Part shown: piece by piece, positions 10,377 through 19,770 of the stretch
Layout: each line of letters opens with the position of its first letter
How positions within the stretch are numbered: the first letter of the stretch is position 1
Assembly: GCF_000372725.1 (NCBI RefSeq)
Contig: NW_005200057.1
Coordinates: 24,102 to 88,101, forward strand
Direction: 5' to 3'
Length of the DNA stretch: 64,000 nucleotides
Source of the DNA: Emiliania huxleyi CCMP1516
Lineage: Eukaryota; Haptophyta; Isochrysidales; Noelaerhabdaceae
Notes under the pieces: model-generated
What the model was told of the DNA's origin: nothing
Databases searched by the model: none
What the model saw: only the letters and a program-made list of their open reading frames with translations
Program-made: the position numbers and the translations under genes

Positions 10377-10976
10377 GCGTCTGGGACGCTCTAAGTAATC
10401 GGCTCTGCATAAGTAAGTGGCGAGCACATCCCGAGCCGAGCCGCGGACACGGCTGTGGATCGGCCTCCCCCGGCGCGGATCTTGCCAAAGAGAGCACGGG
10501 GCAGCCCGGAGAGGTTCGTGCCGGCAGCAGTCAGGGCAAGACAACGGGAGAAGGCAATCCGAGAGGCCGAGATGGATCGAGCGGCCGCGGCGGCGGGCGA
10601 GAAGGCGGTCCTGGCGGAGCTTAGGGCGATCGGTCTGTCGCTCGCGGACAGCACCGGCGTTCTCAGGCCAGTGCAGACACGGGAAGTGCGGAGCCTGGCA
10701 AGATGACTGGACGAGGACATCAATCTCCCGCTCGCGGGTTGGCCGGCTGCGCCAGCGGCGCAATCTCGGGGGACTTGTAGTACATCCCGAACTCGGCGAC
10801 ATTGAGGCCCTCCGCGACCAGAAGTGTGTCGGCGAGTGGAGCGTGGAGCAGCTGCAGCAGCTCTCTCTGCGACACGGGCGCGTGCTCCTTCCTCATGGCG
10901 CTGCGGGCTCGGCGGCAGGCACGTCCAACCAAACCCCGCAAAAGTCCGAACCCAGACTCTCCGGCGCCGACACTGC
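10375..10976. other. Unassigned region with possible small exons
   Basis: Two frames look more protein-like than chance but match nothing I know. One is 10455-10706 (+), with a charged helix followed by ELRAIGLSLADSTGVL. The other is 10720-10893 (-), with APVSQRELLQLLHAPLAD. Either could be an exon of a gene whose other parts I cannot place. Confidence 0.25.
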
Positions 10977-11414
10977 ATGCAGAGCGCGCCCCAGAGCGGC
11001 GCGCGAGCGGTGCCGACGCTGCAGGAGCTCGCCTCGGCGGTGGTCGCGCGCAGGATCGAACACTATGACTGCCCATCGCTGCCTTATGGAGCCGGTCCTG
11101 ACTTCATTCGGCGCCTCGCTGCGGACCGGCGGTTGCGCGCCGAGACGCTCGCGCCGCTGCTGCGGTCTGCCCAGGCGGTCGACGACATGGAGGTGTGCCT
11201 GGGCGCGCCGCTCGCCCGGATGGCGCTCGGCTGCCACGGCGCGGCCGCGCTGGCAGCGCAACTGCTGGCGTCCCGCGAGGCGCTGGCTGAGCGGAGGAGG
11301 GAGGGACGGGTCGCGCAGCAGCTGCCTGATGGCACGCGCCTGGCCGTACCGTCGCCCGGTGCCGTACCTTGGGATCATGGGAGCTGCGATTTGCGCGTGG
11401 AGGCGCGACGATGA
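10977..11414 (+). CDS. Hypothetical protein with a PTLQEL-type N-terminal helix
   Basis: A 145-residue frame from ATG 10977. Its start (VPTLQELASAVVARRI, then SLP) resembles the helical cap that opens elongin-A and F-box/LRR proteins, but no leucine-rich repeats follow. The remainder is a helical Ala/Arg/Leu region and a short Pro-containing tail. No neighbour suggests a role. It could be an exon of a larger gene. Confidence 0.35.
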   Translation: MQSAPQSGARAVPTLQELASAVVARRIEHYDCPSLPYGAGPDFIRRLAADRRLRAETLAPLLRSAQAVDDMEVCLGAPLARMALGCHGAAALAAQLLASREALAERRREGRVAQQLPDGTRLAVPSPGAVPWDHGSCDLRVEARR

Positions 11415-11682
11415 GACGGGCAGGGCATCTGCTGAGTATGGATGTATGGTATGTGTCAATTTACGCTCTCTGACGCGTTGTGGAGCATGTTGCAACATGC
11501 AGCTGTACAGCCTGCGTGCGGCTAGTACACGGCAATACAAAATTCACCCCGCGTCGCAATCTGCAATCTCAGCTCCTTAGTCCTTACGGAGGCGTACGTA
11601 ACTCTCGTCTCTCCGCAGCGCACAGGGACTTGGAGCCGGTGGAGCGGCAGCGGGGGACAGGATCAAAAGAGATTGATCCATC
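11415..11682. other. Short intergenic region
   Basis: Between the hypothetical gene (+) and the 3' end of the dioxygenase fusion gene (-). Nothing recognised. Confidence 0.4.
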
Positions 11683-13587
11683 TCAGTCGACGTTGCTCAC
11701 TCGCTCCACCGCCCGCGTCACCATGTTTGGATACGCCTCCGCGCCGTACTTGCCAGTCGCGGGCCGCTTCCACAAGTCACTCGTCACGTAGCTCTTGACG
11801 AGCCAGCGATCGTTGCCGTCGAGCTTCGGCTCGAACGCCGTCCGGCCGTGGCAGCAGCGCACGTTGTTGAGGATGAGGCAATCGCCCGCCTGGAGGTCGA
11901 CGTAATCGGCAACCTCGAGCCCGACCGCCATCATGCGCTCCCACGCCGCCTCCACCTCCGCGCCGCCCTCCGGACTGACCATCCGACCGACGGCGCCCTC
12001 GCCGTGCGCGCCGGCGTCGGGCACAAAGAGCGTCGCGGCGGCGGCGCGGCCCTCCCGCGGTGCGATCGGCAGGAAGGGCGCGCCCTGGTCGACTGCCGTG
12101 CCGTTGGGCAGCACCACCTGCGCCTGCATCTCGTGCTTCGAGAGCAGCGCCACGTCGGCGGCGGAGAGGCTCGCGATCAGCTTCTCTGAGTCAACCACCA
12201 CCGTTCGCGCGACGTGCGACGGGTCCCCGCGCACAGCGACCAGCAGGAAGGTCTCCGGCTCGGGGAAGGGAGCGAAGACGCTCGCCGGGAAGTCCCTATG
12301 CAGCCCGAGCAGGCCGCACAAGTTCTCGACGCCGGGCACGGGAACCATGTCGCGGACGAGGCCGCCGCGGTGGCCCTTGTCGAAGAAGGGAGGCACAAAG
12401 GGGTGGCCGAGCAGCCGCGCGAGGCCGAGAGTCCACGACTCGGCCACCGGCACGCGCGGCTGTGCGAGCTCCGTGCCGATGCCATGCACCGCCGAGACGA
12501 TCGGAGTGTCGGGCGGCGCCTCATCGACCGGCAGCCCGGAGAGGAGTAGGGCCGCGGGCGCGTCGGCGCTGAAGGGGAAGTCGAGCAGCTCCGACACGAC
12601 GTCGCTCGGCAGCCACTTTGTAGCGTGCGCAAACGACGCGGCGACGGCGCGCGCGGCGCCGGCCGGGTCCTCCCTCGCATTGTAGCTGTGGATCTCGTGG
12701 CTCGGGGGGAAGTGCGACCGCCACGACTTGTGGAAGCCGTCGACGTCCTCCGGCCGGATCTGCAGCCGGCGGACAGACTCGCGCTCTGGTGACGCGGCCG
12801 CTGCGGCTGCGGCTGCCGCCGAGACTGCGCCGTCTGCCGCCGGGAGCACGTCGACCGTGTAGCCTGCGCCGCTCTCGCTGAGGCCGAGGGCGCTCCCTTC
12901 GGCGCACGCCTCGGCCCACGCCGTCAGGTGCGGAAGCACCGCCTCGATCCCCGCGTCGGCCTGGTACGGCTTCCAGCCCTGAGTCGCGAGGACGCGGCGT
13001 GGCGCGGCCGCCGCGGGCGTGGCGTCGAGGAAGCCCTTGGCGCGCGGCACGTCCGACTCAGGCATGACGAGGGTGATCGGGCAGAGCGGTTGCGGAGGGC
13101 AGTCGCCCGCAGCGAGGTCCAGGATCTCCTGCGCCCACGGCCACCCCACCCGAACGCCGGGGCCCATCTCGCGAACGCCCTCCTCGCGCCACGCCGCCAT
13201 CCCGTCCTCGTCGACAAAGAGAGGCAGGTTGGCCTTCATGTCGAGCGCGGGCCCGAGCAGGAAGAGTCGGCTCACTTTCTCCGGATGCCTGGCCGCGAAG
13301 AGCAGCGCAACGAATGCGCCAAAGGAGCTGGCGCAAATTGAGACGGGACCCTCCTCGGCCTCGCAGCAGGAGTGGAGCACACGCAGAGCGGCACTGATGG
13401 TGCACTGCTCGTAGGAGTCGCCGCCGCCGGTGATGTCGGGCGCGACCACCTCCACGCCATGAACGGCCTCGCGGACCTTTGCGAGGCGCGGGTGAGCCGG
13501 GCCCTCTGGACTGACACCATGCACGTACACGAGCCGGAGGGCGGCCGCGCGTGCGAGCAGCGCGACGACGAGGAAGGCCGAGCGCAT
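11683..13587 (-). CDS. Alpha/beta-hydrolase fused to a clavaminate synthase-like Fe(II)/2OG dioxygenase
   Basis: Single-exon protein of 634 residues from ATG 13587. A hydrophobic signal peptide or anchor (MRSAFLVVALLARAAALRL) suggests secretion or an organelle target. Residues 18-285 form an alpha/beta-hydrolase with VHGV after strand 1 and a nucleophile elbow ASSFGA. After an Ala-rich linker (near 300), residues 310-634 match the TauD/clavaminate synthase-like family. The metal-binding HxD is LHRDF near residue 430, the distal His is in CCHGRTAF near 578, and the 2-oxoglutarate Arg is in DRWLVK. Closest in pattern to amino-acid hydroxylases such as AsnO or VioC. The fusion suggests oxidation coupled to ester or amide hydrolysis; the substrate is unknown. 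It is divergent from another alpha/beta-hydrolase gene. Confidence 0.8.
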   Translation of the reverse strand: MRSAFLVVALLARAAALRLVYVHGVSPEGPAHPRLAKVREAVHGVEVVAPDITGGGDSYEQCTISAALRVLHSCCEAEEGPVSICASSFGAFVALLFAARHPEKVSRLFLLGPALDMKANLPLFVDEDGMAAWREEGVREMGPGVRVGWPWAQEILDLAAGDCPPQPLCPITLVMPESDVPRAKGFLDATPAAAAPRRVLATQGWKPYQADAGIEAVLPHLTAWAEACAEGSALGLSESGAGYTVDVLPAADGAVSAAAAAAAAASPERESVRRLQIRPEDVDGFHKSWRSHFPPSHEIHSYNAREDPAGAARAVAASFAHATKWLPSDVVSELLDFPFSADAPAALLLSGLPVDEAPPDTPIVSAVHGIGTELAQPRVPVAESWTLGLARLLGHPFVPPFFDKGHRGGLVRDMVPVPGVENLCGLLGLHRDFPASVFAPFPEPETFLLVAVRGDPSHVARTVVVDSEKLIASLSAADVALLSKHEMQAQVVLPNGTAVDQGAPFLPIAPREGRAAAATLFVPDAGAHGEGAVGRMVSPEGGAEVEAAWERMMAVGLEVADYVDLQAGDCLILNNVRCCHGRTAFEPKLDGNDRWLVKSYVTSDLWKRPATGKYGAEAYPNMVTRAVERVSNVD

Positions 13588-13848
13588 TCTTCGACGGGCC
13601 CGCTGGAAAGTCAGGCGGCGATCCAAGGAGGGTGGCGAAGAGGTCGACCGCGCTGAGGTAGAGAGCGGCACGTCTGAGAGCGGCGCCTGGGTCGATGCAG
13701 AGGGGGGGGTATGGCGAGGGAATCCTCCCGGAAACCGGCGTTTTTTCATGTGAGATCAACACGCCGAGCTCCGCCAATCCCCGAGGAAAGCGGCGGGTCG
13801 GAAAAATTGGTCGGCTTTGGTTTTCGAGAAAAAAAATCAGCCGCCGGC
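13588..13848. promoter_or_regulatory. Divergent promoter region
   Basis: The 261 bp between the starts of two hydrolase genes transcribed away from each other. It contains T-rich (13740-13746) and A-rich (13831-13839) runs. Shared control of the two genes is inference. Confidence 0.45.
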
Positions 13849-14985
13849 ATGAGCGGCGCCAGCCGCCGCGCCAGCCTCCTCCTCGCGTCCCTCCCGCTCT
13901 CCGCTGGTCTCTGGGCGCAGCGGCCCGTGAGGCCTCGCGGCGAGCCTCGCGGCCGCACACCGCGTGCGGAGCACGCGGCAGAGGCGGAGGACGTCGTTCG
14001 CTGCGTGCGCGGGAGCGTCGACGTCGAAGGCGTGAGCATCCCAGTCGCGGTGTGGTGCCAGGATTCGAGGCGGCCGACCGGCGGTGGCGGCGCGTGGGTG
14101 CCGACGGAGGAGTACGGCTACACGGTTGACATTGGCCGGATCGCCTCCAAGCTCCGCGTCGGTTGGCTATCTTGGCTGCCGTCGAGGACCTACTCGCTCG
14201 CTCCGGCGGGAGTGCCTCCCTGGCGCGGCGCGGCTTGCGCGTCCCAGGCGCGCGCCGGCGACGCGCTCCTCTTCGCGCACGGCTTTCTCGGCTCGCCGTT
14301 CGACATGGCGCACGCTTGCGAGGCGCTGGCGAGCGACGGGTTTGTCGTCGCGGCGCCGGAGCTGCCCGAGTCGCTCGCCGCGTCGTACGAGGCGCGGGAG
14401 GGCGTGACGCGCGAGGCCATCGTCGCCGCGACGCAGGCGGCTCTAGGCGACGAGCCGCGGCGCTGGGGCATTTGGGGCCACTCGGCGGGGAGCGGCACGG
14501 CGCTCTCCCAGCCGGGCGAGTTCGCACTCGGCCGCGCGTGTCTCGCGTGCCCTCTCGGCCGCGCGCTCGAGGCGCGCGTCAACGATCCGCTCTTCCTCTG
14601 CGCGTCGGAGGGCGACGGCTGCAACCGCTTCTCGGAGACGTCGCCCGCGGACTCGCTCACCCTGGCGGCCGTGAACAAGGCGCCGCCCTTCTCGACCTTT
14701 GAGAGCGCCGACCTGGCCTACGCTGGCCCGAGCCTGCCCCGCCGCGGCGTCCTCCTCTTTCGCGAGGGCGACGCCCTGCTGCCCAACCACATCAGCTTCC
14801 TCTGGACGCGCACCAACGAGGCGCTCTTCGACCTGCTCTCCGCCTTCCTGCCGCTCGCAAAGGCGCTCAACCTCTTCCTGCTCGACTTTGACACGGAGAA
14901 GGAGGCGCGACTCGCCGCGCCCACCGCCGCGAAGGTCGTGCCGGCCCTGCGCCGCTTCTTTGGCAGGAATGCGGTCGGCGGGTAG
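13849..14985 (+). CDS. Secreted or organellar alpha/beta-hydrolase
   Basis: A 378-residue single-exon protein. ATG 13849 was preferred over the upstream in-frame codon because it begins a clear signal peptide (MSGASRRASLLLASLPLSAG). The oxyanion motif is FAHGFLGSP, and the nucleophile Ser is in WGHSAGSGTA at about residue 210. A late His is in LLPNHISF. The overall pattern resembles chlorophyllase or dienelactone/PET-hydrolase-like esterases, but the exact class cannot be fixed. It may be co-regulated with the divergent hydrolase-dioxygenase fusion. Confidence 0.75.
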   Translation: MSGASRRASLLLASLPLSAGLWAQRPVRPRGEPRGRTPRAEHAAEAEDVVRCVRGSVDVEGVSIPVAVWCQDSRRPTGGGGAWVPTEEYGYTVDIGRIASKLRVGWLSWLPSRTYSLAPAGVPPWRGAACASQARAGDALLFAHGFLGSPFDMAHACEALASDGFVVAAPELPESLAASYEAREGVTREAIVAATQAALGDEPRRWGIWGHSAGSGTALSQPGEFALGRACLACPLGRALEARVNDPLFLCASEGDGCNRFSETSPADSLTLAAVNKAPPFSTFESADLAYAGPSLPRRGVLLFREGDALLPNHISFLWTRTNEALFDLLSAFLPLAKALNLFLLDFDTEKEARLAAPTAAKVVPALRRFFGRNAVGG

Positions 14986-15020
14986 GCGAAAAAATAAATA
15001 CGAAGCAAAACAGGCGATAA

Positions 15021-15052
15021 GAATTCTTTTTCTCGCCGTAATTCTTTTTCTG
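15021..15052 (+). promoter_or_regulatory. Twin T-rich start-proximal motifs of the SNF5 gene
   Basis: GAATTCTTTTTCT at 15021-15033 and TAATTCTTTTTCTG at 15039-15052, 50-80 bp before the chosen start. Confidence 0.5.
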
Positions 15053-15101
15053 ACGACTGCGCAGTGTGGTGGCAGTTGTCAGCCTCGGGTTCTACACCCT
15101 G

Positions 15102-17133
15102 ATGTCCTCGCGACGCACGCAGCGCTCGGCGCCCACCCCGCCGCCGCCGCAGTTCAGCTCCTACGGCGTCTCCGCTGCCATGTACAACCTGGACGTGGCG
15201 TCCCAGCAGACCGCGACACTACCCTCGCTCCCGCTGCGCATTCCTGCCGCCCTCGCCCCCGACCCGGACGGCGTCGCGCGCTCCAGCTTGATAGCGAGGC
15301 TTCCAGCGAACAGCGCGGCGCCTCCGCCAGTGAGTGATCCAGCGCAATCGTCGCCCGCCGTGATCGCGGCGCAAGAGCGCCACGTGCGCGCTGCAGAAGC
15401 GCACACGGCGGCTCAGGCGGCCATCAAGGCTGCACAGGCGAGAAATGCAGCCGCCCGAGAGGACTCGCCTGCTAGCACGGACGAGAGGCCACACGCACAC
15501 CGGGAAGTACGCGCAACTTCATCTCTGGGGGCGAGATGCGGAGCAGGGACCCGTCTCGCCCGACTCCCACCGCCCAGGCGAGCTGCACGCCCGCGCACAA
15601 TTCGCTCGGCCTCCCTCTCGAGGAGAGGCTGCCTCCTCCGCCGCTGCTCGGCGCTGAGAGGCTGGTGGCGGTGCGGCTGCGCGTCGACGGCGCCGCCCTC
15701 TCGCCGCCCCACCCGGAGGCTGTGTTTGAGGACGAGCTGCTCTGGAATGCCGCCGGCCCCGTAGATGCGGAATCTAGATGCCGGCATCTGGATGCGGTGA
15801 CGCGTTCAAGCCTGCGGCGACGCCTTGCCTGAGACCGCACCACACAACCCGTGCGCCCGTGCCTGCCCCGCGTGTGCGTGTGCTCCTCCTCTCCCTCCCG
15901 TGCTAGGACTCTGCTCCCCGATATGTTCCGCGTAGGCCGGCGACACCTCGCTCTCGCCCTCCGACTTTGCGGCGGAGAAGGAAACGTCTTGCTCCCACCA
16001 ACGAGCCCGAGGGGCGAGTGCCCCGGTGGGTGGGCGGACTATAGGCGCGCGCGGCGGAGGAGCTGTCGCTGCCTCCGCCTTTCGCGGCCGCCATCGCCAC
16101 TGAACTCACCGCCCAGGTCGCCGCCGCTGAAAAGGCCGCACCGCCACAAGAAGCCACACACACGCCCCCGCCCCCGAGGGCGGCTGCCCGTCTCTTCGTC
16201 TCACTCCTTCCGGGACGTGAGCAGGCGGCGCGCGCCGCCGCAAAGGCTGCCGCCGCGGATGCCTCCCCAGTCGAGGTGAGCTGGCAGGCGCACAGGCGCG
16301 GGCTCGAGCTGAGCGACCGGCTGCTGTGGCCGCCAGGCGGCTCCTAGAGGAGGCAACAGGAGGCCCTCGCGTGTCGGAGATCGCCGCAGCCCGACCCGCG
16401 CCTCTCCACGGGCACACCGCCGCACACCGCCGCACACCGCCGCACACCGCCGCACACCGCCGCACACCGCCGCACACCGCCGCATCCTCGCGCCGCGCCC
16501 GCCCTGTGCGTCCTCCCAGTCCTCTCCCTCTCTCCCTCTCTCCCTCCCGCCCTCTCACTCAGGCGGCGGCGGCCTGACGCCGGAGGAGTACGCGCGGCAG
16601 ATGGCGCGCGAGCTCCGCCTCCCTCCAGACTTGCAGGCGAGGCAGCGCCACCGCGCCAACCAAAGCTATGCAAGCCCAGGCCCCCGCCCCAGTCCTGCTG
16701 CCCCGCCGCTTCGTTCGCTCGCCGTGCCGACGCGTCCGCCCATTGGCCGATTGCTTCACCCCCCCGCCGCCTCTCGCCCGCCCCAGGCGGCCGCCGCGCT
16801 CGCTCTCCGCAGGGAGACGCAGGGCCTCCTCCGACCTGCCGCCGGCCTGTCCGAGCCGCTAGTGCCGCTTCACGCGCCCTCGGTGCGGCGGATAGGCGGC
16901 GCCGGCGCCGGCACGGCCGCCGAGTCCGACCCGCCGGTGAGCCTCGGGCGAGGGGCGCCGCGTGGCGCGTGGCGAGGCTGTTCACAGCGCGCACTCGCTG
17001 TGAACAGGTCCGGCCGGAGAGGGAGGCGCTGCTGTGGAGCGTCGCGCTGCAGCCCGCCGGCACCAAGCGAGGCGTGAGCGAGGCGGACTTGTCTGCGGCC
17101 GACCGGCGCGACCGCTACCGAAAGCGGCAGTGA
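15102..17133 (+). CDS. SNF5: SNF5/SMARCB1-type SWI/SNF chromatin-remodelling subunit
   Basis: Core subunit of SWI/SNF-type remodelling complexes, acting in the nucleus. Seven exons: 15102..15506, 15578..15760, 15936..15968, 16045..16336, 16563..16636, 16787..16936 and 17008..17133, giving 420 residues with all phases consistent. Both SNF5 repeats are seen. Repeat 1 has ERLVAVRLRV, then DELLW, SLSPSDF and ARAAEELSLPPPF. Repeat 2 has VEVSWQAHRRG, LSDRLLW, GLTPEEYARQMARELRLPP. The basic C-terminus is DRRDRYRKRQ. Introns 3, 4 and 5 use GC donors, the others GT. Intron 4 holds a 10-mer minisatellite, and intron 6 ends in a hairpin. The N-terminus is Pro/Ala-rich. An upstream in-frame GTG is ignored in favour of ATG 15102. 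Confidence 0.85.
16412..16484. repeat. 10-bp minisatellite (CGCACACCGC) in SNF5 intron 4
   Basis: About seven tandem copies of the decamer between the GC donor at 16337 and the acceptor ending at 16562. Confidence 0.9.
16978..17007. repeat. Perfect 12-bp hairpin at an intron 3' end
   Basis: CTGTTCACAGCG (16978-16989) is the exact reverse complement of 16996-17007, with a 6-nt loop. The right arm ends with the AG acceptor of SNF5 intron 6. Confidence 0.9.
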
Positions 17134-17423
17134 GGAGGGAGGGCCGCGGGTTGGCATATTAGCGGCGGAGTTGCTTGTCAGCCGCATCCCCGCGCGCGTT
17201 GGGCTCTCGGCAAGCTCACGTGTGCGTGGCTGGGGCTGCGCTTCGGACCCGCTTCGGCATGCGATTCTTGGTCGATGATGTATTGTTTTTAACTTTGTTG
17301 GGCGCCCATGCACAAGAAACGTACGTACGTGAGCGTGTGTACTCGCTGTAACTTGTGACTTCACACTGGCGTGAAGCCCTGTGCGGGTGTGGGCCCCGCC
17401 GCTGTCGCCTCAATTCACATAGT

Positions 17424-18229
17424 TCATAGCTCGCGCTTCGGCCGCCGCTTGCCCTCGCTCGCGGCGGCTTGCGCCTCACTGCGGCCGGTGCCGGCGCTCC
17501 CCCTCAGCGCCTCCCTCCATTCGGCAAAGGCTTGCGACGCCTCCTTTCCCGACATGGGCTTGCCGTTGACCGTGATGGTCGCGCCCTCGGCGTTCTCCAT
17601 CGCCCGCTGCAGCAGCGGCTTTGCTGCGGCGGCGAGCCCCTTCAGTGCGCGCTTGAGCAGCCACTTCGCCGGGTTCATACCCACCGGACCGATGAGCCGC
17701 TCGACGAGCTCAGTCAGCGGGTCCTCCGCCGCAAACAAGTCGTCGAGCACCTTGCCCAGCATCTCCTCGGCGCGGCGCAGCGCCTGTGAGGGCGAGCGGT
17801 CATTGGCCTGTGCAATCGGGCATCTCTCGGCCATCTCTTGCACGCTCGCGCTCGCGGCGCTCCCACCTCCGCCATCGCCGCCTCTGCCTGCGCCCGCATC
17901 TGCGCCTCCTCCTCCTCGCTCATCGCTGCACCGCCACCACTGTCACCGCCCCGGCCGCCACCTGCACGTTCACCGCCAAAGCCGCTGCCGCTCGGCTGCT
18001 TTCGCCCGCTCAGGATCTCGTACGCCTCGGACACGCGCAGGAAGGCTTCCGGCGACCCGCCCTTGTCCGGATGCGTGGCGATGGCGCGGGCGCGATATGC
18101 ACGCTTGAGGTCCCCGCCGTCGTACCCGGCTCGGAGATCCAGCTCCTTCAGCGCCTGCTGCCGCGACATGGCTGCGGCGGCGTGCACGAGAACACAGAGC
18201 AGGCCCGCGTGGAGATGGAGCGATTTCAT
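17424..18229 (-). CDS. DnaJ-domain co-chaperone with signal peptide
   Basis: Two exons, complement(17424..17807, 17867..18229), give 248 residues. A signal peptide (MKSLHLHAGLLCVLVHAAAA) indicates the secretory pathway or a plastid/ER target. The J domain spans about residues 22-75 with the HPD motif in ATHPDKGGS, which stimulates Hsp70 ATPase. A Gly/Ser-rich linker and an acidic EEEEAQ helix follow. Exon 2 encodes a helical domain of about 125 residues that I do not recognise, rich in Ala/Leu/Lys with a basic end. The 59-bp intron runs from GTGGGA (17866) to CACAG (17808), phase 0 on both sides. Another acceptor (CAAGAG) 33 bases nearer the donor also keeps the frame. Confidence 0.8.
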
Positions 18230-18321
18230 GAGGCGACGCTGTGCGAAGCCCGAAGCTCACATGCGGCTGAAACGCGCGAAGAGGAATTTTCCGAGCTCAC
18301 TCACCGGGACTGGCGGTCTCG

Positions 18322-18337
18322 CAGGAAAAAGAATTTT
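18322..18337 (-). promoter_or_regulatory. T-rich motif upstream of the DnaJ gene
   Basis: Minus-strand AAAATTCTTTTTCCTG about 95 bp before the start at 18229. Confidence 0.45.
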
Positions 18338-18363
18338 AGGAAGCTAAGTCAGCTAGGCACGGT

Positions 18364-18475
18364 GGCGGCGTGCCGTCCTCCCATCCCTCCCTTGGGCTGT
18401 CTGTTTTCTTTCTTTCTTTCTTTTGACACTAGGCACGGGACTGGCGCGCACTGGCACTAACACAGGTACACCACG
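18364..18475. repeat. Dispersed repeat modules
   Basis: Two repeats lie side by side. The reverse complement of 18364-18425 is a GAAAGAAAGAAAACAGACA type module with GGGAGGGATGGGAGGACGGC, also at 26150-26215 and 58200-58330. Bases 18430-18465 carry the GGGACTGGCGCGCACTGGCA module also found near 51740 and 54205. Confidence 0.75.
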
Positions 18476-19059
18476 GGAGCCGCCTAAGCGACTCCTGCGA
18501 GGACGGCGAGGCAATAAGGTCCGTGCACTCGACCGCCCTCGCCGCAGGCGGAGCTGCGGCGCCGAAAGGCGAAAGAAGCCGAGAGAACAAGGGAACGGCA
18601 GGCGGCGGCGGCGGCGCAGAACGAGGCAGAGGAGAGCGACGCGACAGAGGAAGAAGCGACAAGCGAGAGCACGACGAGAAGGGGGCGACCGCGAGGTGGC
18701 ATGAAGGTTGCAGCGAGAAGCGGCGAGAGACTGCGAAGAGAGGGAGGCGCGAGAGGCTCCTCACTAGGCCGACTCCCATTCGCCGTCGCACTCCGTGGGA
18801 GACCGTCGGGCCGAAGCCCGTCAGGCACTCTCTCCCTAACCCTAGCCTTAGTGTGTTTTGTTGCCTCCGTCCTTTTCACACTCGTCCTGTCGTGTCCGTC
18901 CACTGTGATTGCGGCCGTCCACGACTACGTCGTCTCTAGAGAACGTATACAACCCCCTTCTGGTGTCGACCGCGCCCCCCGCGGGGCACGGCCGGACGTG
19001 GCAGCGTCAACTGGTCACGACCAGCACTTTGGGGGAGTCACCTTCACGCTATCCCAGAT
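18476..19059. other. Charged low-complexity region, no gene assigned
   Basis: The plus-strand frame is Gly/Arg/Glu-rich from purine-rich DNA. Just before 19060 a frame with VYNPLLVSTAPPAGHGRTW reads like protein, and could be the lost 5' end of the decayed gene that follows. Confidence 0.35.
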
Positions 19060-19770
19060 ATGACTGGCGACTCGCTGGCGGGGGACCTCGGGGAGGTCCC
19101 CGCCAAAGATGTCGCAATCATCGCAAAAGCCGCTTCTGAAGAAGCCACAAAGTGGCTCAAGCGAAACAACGTCGAGGCGGGCGCCGGCACGCTCGCCTAT
19201 GCCGGCACCCTCCTCAAGGTCAGCACCTCCAGCGACCAGAGGACGCGGACCGGCATCTTCATTCTCATCGCATCAGGGGGCACCATCTACATCGAACCCC
19301 TCTCCAGCAAGGTCATCGCGAGCGACAAGGTCAAGGACGCGCTCGTCAAGCTGCACCAGCAGACGGCGGAGCACCGCGCGAGCATGTCCGAGTACGTTGA
19401 GCTCCTCTTCACCAACAAGGTCAAGCTGCCCCAACAGTTTGGAGGCCCCGCTACCACCATCACTCGCACCCTGGTGGACGACCCCGAGCTCAACCGGTTC
19501 GTCTCCGTCTCGCACGTTGACAAGCGCGCCCTCGCTGCGATCAACAACGCCGTCTACCAGGTCCTCCTCGACAAGATCGTCGTCGGCGAGCGGCCCCGCG
19601 AGGAGGCCGAGCAACGTCACCTTCATCGGCCTCAGCGGGGAGGCCGCCGACGCCTCTGTCGTCGGCGACCTTCCCCTCGTGCTCACCGACGCCGCTGGGA
19701 GGGAGTTTCCATACCTCCTCCGCGGCGTCCGAACAGCGCCGGATCCCGCGTCCTCGCGTCCTCGTGCGAT
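19060..19770 (+). pseudogene. Decayed ORF joined to copia protease-like sequence
   Basis: From ATG 19060 a frame of about 185 residues encodes a helix- and strand-rich protein that I do not recognise (GIFILIASGGTIYIEPL, VDKRALAAINNAVYQVLL). Codon use is less GC-biased than in neighbouring genes. Near 19612 the sense reading shifts frame to VTFIGLSGEAADASVVGDLP and FPYLLRGVRTAPDP. This resembles the aspartic-protease region of haptophyte-type copia pol (VGDLPLVLTD, then LRGVR), though without a visible DTGA. Frames break again near 19760. It is probably a retroelement remnant, possibly fused to unrelated sequence. Confidence 0.4.

Noticed and set aside
16412..16484. Tandem decamers as a CRISPR array
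   Set aside because: No spacers; units are contiguous and lie in an intron of a nuclear gene.
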